Part shown: positions 9,053 through 17,900 of the stretch, one piece after another
How positions within the stretch are numbered: the stretch's first letter is position 1
How the letters are laid out: every line of letters starts with the position of its first letter
Assembly: GCA_000969725.1 (NCBI GenBank)
Contig: JXSR01S003016.1
Source of the DNA: Ophiothrix spiculata
Taxonomy: Eukaryota > Echinodermata > Ophiuroidea > Amphilepidida > Ophiotrichidae
Length of the DNA stretch: 20,380 nt
Reading direction: 5' to 3' (one strand)
Notes under the pieces: model-generated
Databases searched by the model: none
Told to the model about the DNA's origin: nothing
Seen by the model: the letters and a program-made list of their open reading frames with translations, nothing else
Made by a program: the position numbers and the translations under genes

Positions 9053-10194
9053 GTTCAACACCTAATTCCACAACTAGTTTTAACACTTTTAAGAGCCTGT
9101 ATTTATTGTAACAGTGCATTTTTGTCGAAAAATTAATAATTGAACCCATCAAACAGTGGTGTGTTCTTGTAAGCAGATGATGTCAATATTGAAATGTTAA
9201 GCATGGTGAGCGAGTTCTTCTTTTCTGGCTTGAGAACTGATAGTTCTAACATGTGTTAAATGTGCTGATGCTGAATGGTGTCTTTCTACGAATAAAATTC
9301 TCCAGGTCATCAATCCTTCCATTTGGCTTTGAGACTAACCCATCATTCTTTATGGAAACATCCATAGAAGACTTGGAGGATCTGGAACAGGCAGGGGCTT
9401 TAACCCCGGTGCTTAGTAAGTTGTGCTGTCATGATATCTTGTCGTTGGCTATAATGGGTTTGAGGTCGCCACTCCTTCAGCCATATAGAAAAGAGAGTCA
9501 ACATTTGGTCCAGTTGCCGCCCATACTGAGTCATATGGGGATACGCCTTTGTCGCCACTATGGAGATCTGTTTGTAAGTACCCCACAGAGGCACCGGTGT
9601 GAAAGGAATCTTAGTCCCCCTGAAATGGTAGTCCGCCTTCCATAGACCATAACGGAGTAAAGCGTGAAACTAATGTTGCGTGATACTATATAGCCTATAC
9701 TTTACTGTACAACACGGACAATAAGAACAGGGGACTTCCATTCCTGTTACATCGGTGATGTCTTGGTTTTTCCCAGGCGCCTCTAAACCCTACCAGCAGG
9801 AGATGAAGCTAAACCTAGGCAACTGGATGTTGAGAACTAGTAAAGAGGAAAAGTGAGCTATGGGAGGTAGAGGTCGCTCGTGCCTCACTCTGATAAAGAA
9901 TCAGCCCACCACCACTTGGTACATTTACAGTACGGTATAATGACATCAGAAGAAGGGCACGGTAGAAGTGTCACCAATCACAGGGCTACCAGTTGTCATT
10001 CATTCATTATAATTAGATAAATATCGATGGGGCAAATGAAACTGTCGGATTTGTTTTGTCGCTATTGGAACAATGTACTTCAATTATGGTCGTGTGTAGG
10101 AGCCATTGCAGATACAAATTTCTTCCTTCCACATTGCGGTTTATATACATTCTTTATTTTAGTTTGATGACTTATTACAATAACTACAGATTAA

Positions 10195-10947
10195 AATAAA
10201 AAGTACCAGTACTTACAAGTGCCAGTCTTGCAGAATAATACAGTTTCAATTCCGATAGCACAGGAACTTGGAAAAATATGTGTGTGTATAGTTATGATAG
10301 TGGTCACAGTTATGTTTCCTCTAGCGTTCTTCCTCTTGCGCCAATCAATTTTGATAAAGTTGAAGTGGTGCTTGCACCAAAATAAAGAGCTGATGCTGAA
10401 TATTGGGCAAATAAAGCAAGATGAAGCCTCTTTTTCATACTTTTATAGAAACGTGTTACGCCAATATTCCTGGTTCCTGTTCCAATGGTGCGCCAACTGT
10501 GCAAAACAAATGATTAAATATGCAGCCCTATCAAATGTTGCACAAATTTTAAAAACAACAGTTGGCCAAGCGCTTTCTCAAGAACTTTGTATCGGGTTTG
10601 CCCAACGGTTGGCATTTGAACACACATTCTGCTCAAAGAGGTTTGCCAAACATTTGGGCAAAGACGTGCACCCAATGATGCTAGGGGTAACACGTTTACA
10701 CTGTGACGACTTAGGGGTAACGACAAGCAACCTGTGGATTGCAGTTTTGAATTTTCCGCCCGTCATCGTTAGTTCAAATCGGTTAACGCTAACACAATCC
10801 GCTAGCCACGCACTATCAGTCGTTTTCAGTTTCAAGTTTTTAGTTGCAAATCCGTTACCCTTATACCTCGAAGCAAGTCGTTGCAATGTAAACGCACCTG
10901 TACCAGCAAAGAACACTGGTATAGTGGCGAGAGAGAAAGAATTATAA
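10195..10947 (+). CDS. unidentified long open reading frame
   Basis: The plus-strand frame is open from 10195 to the stop at 10945-10947. The first ATG in frame is at 10294 and gives 217 residues. The start is hydrophobic (MIVVTVMFPLAFFLLRQSIL), like a membrane segment or signal anchor. The rest is rich in Leu, Ser, Ala and Val with no motif I recognise. In AT-rich DNA such a length is unlikely by chance. However, the minus strand is also fairly open (125 codons, 10578-10955), so the coding strand is uncertain. It may be a fragment of an unrecognised repeat. I assign no function. Confidence 0.3.
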   Translation, partial: NKKYQYLQVPVLQNNTVSIPIAQELGKICVCIVMIVVTVMFPLAFFLLRQSILIKLKWCLHQNKELMLNIGQIKQDEASFSYFYRNVLRQYSWFLFQWCANCAKQMIKYAALSNVAQILKTTVGQALSQELCIGFAQRLAFEHTFCSKRFAKHLGKDVHPMMLGVTRLHCDDLGVTTSNLWIAVLNFPPVIVSSNRLTLTQSASHALSVVFSFKFLVANPLPLYLEASRCNVNAPVPAKNTGIVAREKEL

Positions 10948-11752
10948 AGTTGCAAGAAAAACGTTGTAATTGCAGATAGCTACAAATACAAAGTACAGCC
11001 TAGATTCTTTCACATGGTGTATAGTCACGTGACCTGGTGTTTCTACAGGATACAAAGTCCAATCAATACAGAAATATGCTGCGATGTCTTTCAGTTGTGA
11101 TAACTGATAGGCAATATTGGGTTTTTGTTTAGGGTTCCTAATTTTTTATTCACGTATGTATTAAGGAATTACACATGTGCTATTTTAGTTCTCAATGTTT
11201 ATGCGTACATATATGCATCAATTGAATCATTTAAACATCTTTGATACAAAATCATTTTGTTTCCGCTTCTTTGGCGCCATGAAAATTTCACAAATTCTGA
11301 CTTTTCGGTTCTTTCAAAATGGCCTTGAAAACTTCAAATAAGTTAAGTTTCCTTTCCCTCAATGGGTGTAAACGGTACTGGTAAGAAAAGGTACATATAT
11401 TTATTCTTTGAAAAATGTGAAAGCAATGTTGGCCAAAAGATCAACAACTGAACAAAATGTTAATCAAAACTTAATGTCTCTTAAAGGTTACATGTCGTTT
11501 AAAGGTACTCAGTTTTATAGAGTTACATAATTGGCGACCTTATCTGTCCATAAGCCCTTAAGGTTGCACGTGACATCCAATGTCCAGGAAAAAATCTTGT
11601 AGTTTGTTTCGACCTTATCTATTCAAACATTGCCTAAGATTTATGTTGCAGATCCTAACTGCTTTGATTAGTTAAGCTTACACTCACACAAACAATATGG
11701 ACAACAGAAATTGTTTATGATATACATAATTGCTGAAACTGAGTTTTTAAAT
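10948..11752. other. upstream region of the MRH gene
   Basis: No exon, clear TATA box or repeat stands out. It contains the promoter and 5' untranslated region of the gene at 11753 if transcription starts nearby, but nothing in the sequence fixes a start site. Confidence 0.4.
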
Positions 11753-11943
11753 ATGGCGTTCGACATAAGAGTACCAAGAATATACAATACTCGATATATT
11801 TTATTCGCATTTCTATGCCTACTTACATTGATAAATATAGCAACTGGTGACACTTGCACAAAAATCGATAATTGCTCCTGTAAATTTAATGATGGGACTG
11901 TCGTTGATATATCTTCACTTGGAAATAAAGGTGGACCACCAAG
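11753..11943 (+). CDS. MRH gene exon 1: signal peptide and first MRH strands
   Basis: The ATG at 11753 has A at -3 and G at +4. An upstream in-frame ATG at 11717 would add 12 residues and bury the signal peptide, so 11753 is preferred. The product begins with basic residues, a hydrophobic core ILFAFLCLLTLINI, and a likely cleavage after A-T-G32. Mature sequence DTCTKIDNCSCKFNDGTVVD follows, the usual MRH opening. The exon ends in AG before the donor GTAAGA, in phase 2. Confidence 0.8.
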
Positions 11944-14900
11944 GTAAGAATTTTTTCTAGCTTTTTCATTTTTCTTTTCATTGTGCAAATTATATTAACC
12001 CTCGACCACCTAAGCTATTTTCTACAACGTCGTCACTTAAGGGGGGGGGGGGTCCCTGTGAAAATGAAATTCGAGCCAAAAGTAGGGTCTCTTCTTTTCA
12101 TTGATACCAAAATCATGATAATAATGCATTACAGTAAGAACTTTCACTTGTAGAAAAGTAATACAGTGTTTCGACATAATACCGTGTTAAATTCGATCTA
12201 ATAGATACTAAATCTGTGCTCTCAACCAATCACCTACCTACCAACCAATTCACACACCCGCCAAAAAACCCAGCCGTATAGTTGTCAACAAACGTTCATA
12301 TTAGTTCCCATAAAGAAGTTTTTTCTGTGACATTCGGCATATATTTCGGCATTTTCAGACAATTTAAGTGTTCATAGTAAGTTCCGTTTAGACCATTCAT
12401 TTTAAGGGGAATGAGAGGGAGGACAAGGTTGGGGACTCAAAGAGCTCTTCAAAGTAATAATAAAACACTTAGAGTGGAAATGGAGTTTCCGATGGAAAAG
12501 GCATGAACAATCGACTTTGCCCCAACTGGAAAATGTTAATGTTCTTGTTACGCCACCGGTAGTGGTTCTCCAATTAGATCATGTGTTACCATCATTCTTG
12601 GAATTCCTCTTTGTTTCAGATTTCCCTACACCTTGCCTCCCAGTGGTGGCATTTGGAATTTCGCATTCAACCCATGTTACTCATTTTCAGACCATTACTG
12701 CACAGATGTCATAGTATGTATAACAATAGAATTAAGATTCCATGGGCCGAAGTAATTAAATTTACAATTGCTTATAAGAAAAAGACGTTAATAAAACGCA
12801 ATAGCTAGACTAGAAAAAGCTCAGCGAACATAAGGCCGAATTCATAAAACTAGCAATTGTAATAAGAAAAAGACATTAAGAAAAAGATTTAGCTTTAGCA
12901 ATTGCCTATAGAAACATATTCACGACCTTCAACTTGGAATAATAACTTTTCCTTGTCTGAAATCAACGCAGACAAGCAAAAGCTACCATACAAACAATAG
13001 CCAGGGTAGCTTTGGCTCACATGACGTTAGAAAATTGCTTTTTCTACTAGGCTTGATAAGACACAAATGCTACAGAAAGATCAACTTGTCACAGTTTTCG
13101 AAACTTAGCATTTATATCATCTATACTGTAGTAACACAGCTCTAGTATACTTCGGTGTGTTTTCTTACACAGCACAAATATAGCCGGAAAAATGATGTAT
13201 ACCAGTGATAAGATCCTCATCTAGGATCTTACTAAAATATAAGTAATTGCTACAAGTCGTAACCAAAAGGTCACCTTTTTGAATACAAATGTAAGCAATT
13301 ACTAACCAGACAAGCAATTGCTTGGAAGGGATTAGAAATAGCTTTTGCGGCCTTGAGAGAGCTTTTTCTTGCAAGCCAATGCCACAATCATTGAAAAAAA
13401 CTGTTGGGACACCGGCAATGTTTAAATTTGAGTCCCCTCTCCCCCACTTCAATGTTGAATGACACTATGTTATTAGATTTGCTGTAACATCTCTCAACAT
13501 TGTTTGGTGGGGTGGAGGGGAGGATGCAAGCTTAAAAAAGGTTTCAAACTACAACTTGAAGATTGTTCAAAAAATAACGTGTAAAAATATCAGTACTTAT
13601 GCGAATTATTACTGTCAAATATACGCAAGTGTCCCAACACATTCTTTCAAAGATTGTCTGAATCAAGTCGAAAAAAAAATTGTATAAATTTCACAAAAAC
13701 CCTCATAACTTTTTTTACCATAGCTTTGATCAGACTGAAATTTTCAGCATACAATATTATTGTTATGACTCAACTATACCTAAATTAAAGTGATCATGCA
13801 ACGTGTATTTAGGGACTGACCATTTGAATTGATCGCTATTGCAAATTATCATAAGCTAAAAGTCATATTAAGGGTACGAGGAATCCCTATGCTCAGGAAA
13901 ATGTGAATCCTACCTATTTTTCAATCATGAAAAGATAAATAGTTTTCACTGCCTTTGCGGGGACTCGAACCATGGATTATGGCTGGGTTAGTCATGTATT
14001 ACGAAGCGAGCGCTCTACCGCTGAGCTATCAAGGCAGCGTTGAGATGGTGAACTAAAATCTAAGACATAAACATTAGAATGCCGTATTTTTCTTTTGTTT
14101 ACATAAAAATTGCAATGTTTGCCTCATTGGAATGCTCAATTTGTAAGTAAATTATGCGAATGCGTTTATCAGACAAAATGTAGATAATGTAGATACTAAA
14201 ATCAGGCTATTCACAGCTCAAACAGGGCGAACTCAGAGTCATAATTCACGCCCGGTTTTTCGAGCAAAACAACGCGGGTTTGTTACATTATCATTCAAAA
14301 TCAACACAACAAATTTATAAAATATTATTTGTAATTCAATAAACAGTATCAAGCCTACAATCTGTCAAAATTTGATAACAGGCGAATCGTTTGAACATCA
14401 TAAAATTTCAAGGTTTCGGCGAAAAAGGTGTACATTTTTCGAAGTAGTTTATTGACGTAATTTTGACCTTAATAATGGACGTGAAATCACTACTAAAGTC
14501 TCATGTATAAACTAGAGACTCAATTACATATGTACGCCAAAAATTGTATTATTCTGATATGTGTAAGTAGGTAAAAAGTTGCAGTAAAGTTGCCGTTGGC
14601 AAAAATGGCACCCATTTAGGGACTGTAGCCTTAACATGGATATCGACAAAAAGACATATCTAAATGGTGATTCTAAATTAAAAACTATTACTAGAAACAA
14701 TATTTATTACATCTAAAGTCTAGTTGTGTACACCGCGTATTTAGGGACTGGTCATTAGAATTGACTGGTACTGTCAAATATTATTCAAAAAGTCATAGGC
14801 CTAATAACATGGATATACCAACAAAGAATGTATAATGAACGGTGATTCAAAACTAATCACTATAACTTTATATATTTATATATATATATCGTTAAACATA

Positions 14901-17900
14901 AGTAATACATAACTTAAATAAAACAAAATTAAAGAGAGATAAAGATACGTGCTCCAAGTAAATAAAGAACATAACAATATGTGGCAGATGTAGCTGATTG
15001 TTTCAGAAGGCACGGATTAAAGACTCCAAGACAAGCATTTTCTTGATCAAATATGTAGACCTACATGTAATGAATATTTTCCATTTCAGATACAGATTCA
15101 ACCGTAAATTTTGCATTATCATTAGATAGTCCCATAATTGACGATGCACTGTACATTCTACGTGTAGGCCTATACGCACTTCAGGTGATGCGAGTATAGC
15201 GCGCTATGGTGGAATGGTAAACCGTGTTCAAATATACGCAAGTGTCCCAACACATTTTTTCAAAGATTGTAGCTTTTAAGGCTACAGTCCCTAAAAGACT
15301 CCTAAATGGGTGCCATTTTTGCCAACGGCATCTTTACTGCAACTTTTTACCTACTTACACATATCAGAATAATACAATTTTTGGCGTACATATGTAATAG
15401 AGTCTCTAGTTTATACATGAGACTTTAGTAGTGATTTCACGTCCATTATCAAGTTCAAAATTACGTAAATAAACTACTTCGAAAAATGTACACCGTTTTC
15501 GCCGAAACCTTTATGATGTTCGAACGATTCGCCTTTTTTAAAAGTAGACAGATTGTAGGCTTGATACTTTTTATTGAATTACAAATAATATTTTATAAAT
15601 GTGTTGTGTTGTGTTGATTTTGAATGATAATGTAACAATGTTGTTTTGCCCGAAAAACCGGGCGTGAATTATGACTCTGAGTTCGCCCTGTTTGAGCTGT
15701 GAATAGCCTGATTTTAGTATCTACATTATCTACATTTTGTCTGATATACGCATTCGCATAATTTACTTACAAATTGAGCATTCCAATGAGGCAAAAATTG
15801 CAATTTTTATGTAAACAAAAGAAAAATACGGCATTCTAATGTTTATGTTTTAGATTTTAGTTCACCATCTCTACGCTGCCTTGATAGCTCAGCGGTAGAT
15901 CTCTCGCTTCGTATGACTAACCCCCGCCATAATCCATGGTTCGAGTCCCCGCAAAGGCAGTGGAAACTATTTATCTTTTCATGATTGAAAAATAGGTAGG
16001 ATTCACATTTTCCTGAGTATGTGGATTCCTCGTACCCTTAAGAATAGAAATTCAAGAAAAAGCTATAAAAATAGCAATTGCTACTTTTATGAATTCGGCC
16101 TCGTGTTATCAAAGGGTTTTTCGTGATGCAGTCTTGATGAAGAAGAGGAAGAGGAAGAGGAAGAGGAGGAAGAAGAAGTCTACCTCCAGATGAATTCAAG
16201 GTACGTAAAACCCAGTTTTGAGATCATCAGATAAAAGCAAAACATGATTTTGTACCTGATGTACTTTTAGATTATTTCTCAATGAAGTTTGACCGTTGAC
16301 CATCATGTTGATATGGTTTACAAGTTTTCATTATGTAGCTATTTACACGTTTGTCAAATTCATCAATTAATAATTTTTCCTCACCAGGCATGTCAGCAAG
16401 CGACTGACTTACAATCTTCTTATCCACTTGGTAAAGAGACTGCAACTTGGCAAGCAGATGGGAAATTGATCACATATGAAGCAGCCATTGGTCCTATTGA
16501 TGGCCTATCAAGGTAATTAAATAATCAGTCAAGATCGCGCTCAGTAATTTCGCACACGGCGAATTTTGAATCATTTCGCGCTTGTAATATTTGCCTGGTT
16601 ACGTGCATCGGTATATGAATGCCATTTTCTGTGAAACATTTATTTTCGCGCAAGACGAATTGAGTGCAAAAATACCACTTATACAGTATTGCCAGTGCGC
16701 ACACCATCGACTTGGAATTCACAAGCTTTCACAGATAGGACGCAGATCAAATATGAAAATTCAAAGTCCTATTCATTCATTCATTCATTCATTCATTCAT
16801 TCATTCATTCATTCATTCAACTGACTTTATTCATTTGTCCTAGGACAACCAAGGTAGGTAAGGTAGTATAAGTCGTGGATAAGTTTGGATACTTTCGATT
16901 TTCGCACAACATCAGTTCAGAGTGGACAGCACATAAACAAAAAGCCACTAGTCCTTTTGATGGACTAGCTAGCTTTGTAAGAAGTCGTGGATGCTTTCAC
17001 AATCTATCCAGATGTTTATACGGGATCAGATATGAAAACATTAGTCCTTTGAAAGCCTATAGGTATTATACACATACAGGGTGTCCCACAAAAAACGCAA
17101 CGAACTTTGAACTTTTATTTTGGGAGAACAGAGCCCAATGGTGAGCAAACGTTACAAGAAAATAGTAGAGTAGACCATTGGCTTTTACAGGATTTTTGAT
17201 TTGTTTAATTTGGATCTCTGAATCAAAAATTATTGCACATTTTGTAAAGACCAGAAAAATTTTGGTGGTCTGATTTGTTAATCTGTAAAGTTTTACCTGT
17301 GGTGACGTCATTGGGCACATGTTGAATGGAAATTGCTAAAAACATCACAAGATTAGGAGAAGCATCCCTTGAACCCATTTCATGACATAAGGACTCAATT
17401 TAATAATGATTTGCTGATATTCAGCTGAGTATTGCGTCTGGTTTAGTCAACCTGTTCCGTCCCCTTGATGGGCCAGATGAAGCATTAGGTCTTAAACTCC
17501 TTTGTCTTCAGTTTTCTTCAGTGGTTTCGGTTAAAGACTTACTATTGGTTGACATCTTTCATTAGAATCCCTTTTTTCGACTCTTTTGGTAGAAATTATA
17601 TCCTAAACTACCCGAATTTTGCACCAAAAGTAACAGAGTCAAGAAATATGAGAGTATCAGGAAGATCCGTACTTTAATTGAACATTTTGACCAATCTAAG
17701 TTGAAACTGAACTTAAAATATCACTTAATGTTAGGTACAGGTCAGGTAAGTTTGGTTTGGATTGATTCTGCTCCAGTTGCTTGCAGAATTCTCTTCATTT
17801 CAAGTTTGCATTTCTTTAGCTGGAAGTCTTAACTTACAAATCGGACCAAAGTTGATTTAAAGGGCTTTTTTAAATTCTCCATATCTTTTGACTGGAATGG

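Larger units (their letters stand above)
8395..9160. mobile_element. 766-bp TIR element inserted in the LINE endonuclease
   Basis: The ends are perfect 13-bp inverted repeats, ACCACTGTTTGAT at 8395-8407 and its reverse complement at 9148-9160. They are flanked by a direct GTGTTC at 8389-8394 and 9161-9166. Removing the insert plus one GTGTTC rejoins the LINE codons in frame across the QEH box, which proves the boundaries independently. The duplication is 6 bp, or 4 bp if the inverted repeat is taken one base longer, so the superfamily is unclear. It has no coding capacity. Two smaller inverted-repeat units lie inside it. Confidence 0.8.
7790..9300 (-). pseudogene. LINE APE-type endonuclease, split by a nested insertion
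   Basis: The N-terminal piece (9161-9300, minus strand) carries SSQARKEELAHHA and the metal-binding block DIICLQEH. The remainder (7790-8388) carries IHHPEVLLHEKIDTH, then GVGILLSQRALKACHSIIKI, LLFIGGDFNAQLGQNK, QLDHVLVRRKW and the terminal SSFGSVGSDHR. The QEH, GDFNA and SDHR boxes are the catalytic signature of apurinic-type LINE endonucleases. Frameshifts occur near 7960, 8190 and 9245. The 766-bp element at 8395-9160 interrupts the gene right after the QEH box. Confidence 0.85.
5669..9955 (-). mobile_element. decayed RTE-like LINE (non-LTR retrotransposon)
   Basis: Read on the minus strand, the pieces occur in LINE order: a 5' part (about 9955-9300), an APE-type endonuclease, a connector, a reverse transcriptase, a C-terminal domain and a (GAT)n tail at 5669-5683. 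Endonuclease before reverse transcriptase, a span of about 3.5 kb without the nested insert, and a short-motif tail instead of poly(A) fit the RTE or RTE-X group. The clade is not certain. Several frameshifts and stops show the copy is dead. The 5' boundary is approximate. One 766-bp DNA element has inserted into the endonuclease. Confidence 0.85.
13803..14870 (+). repeat. two-unit tandem repeat of ~170 bp, first unit interrupted
   Basis: Unit 1 is 13803-13867 plus 14631-14731; unit 2 is 14732 to about 14870. Both share GTATTTAGGGACTG, AAAGTCATA, AACATGGATAT and GGTGATTC-AAA blocks. Unit 1 is split by the TTAA element at 13872-14630. Joining its halves gives AAAGTCATATTAACATGG, which aligns with AAAGTCATAGGCCTAATAAC in unit 2. 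Confidence 0.65.
12834..16100. mobile_element. possible 3.3-kb element bounded by 26-bp TIRs
   Basis: GGCCGAATTCATAAAACTAG starts the left end (12834-12859). The right end (16075-16100) is its reverse complement with one mismatch in 26. Ends of the form GGCCG-TTCATAA recall PIF/Harbinger elements. A TWA target duplication is not seen: TAA lies on the left and TCG on the right. It may therefore be two related ends rather than one element. All other intron-2 repeats lie between these ends. There is no transposase frame. Confidence 0.4.
12714..16387 (+). other. intron 2, filled with mobile DNA
   Basis: This 3.7-kb intron spans GTATGT to TCACCAG. It carries terminal-repeat-like ends at 12834-12859 and 16075-16100, two inverted TTAA elements with tRNA-like heads, two ~170-bp tandem units, a 43-bp direct repeat, a purine tract and several short palindromes. 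No extra exon was found. The MRH frame does not need one. Confidence 0.7.

Noticed and set aside
13950..15960. Two functional tRNA-Thr(CGT) or tRNA-Arg genes
   Set aside because: The A and B boxes are good, but the anticodon stem has no 3' partner and the T stem is mismatched in both copies. Both also lie inside transposon copies.
16591..16871. Protein with I-H-S-F repeats
   Set aside because: It is the translation of the (ATTC)12 microsatellite.
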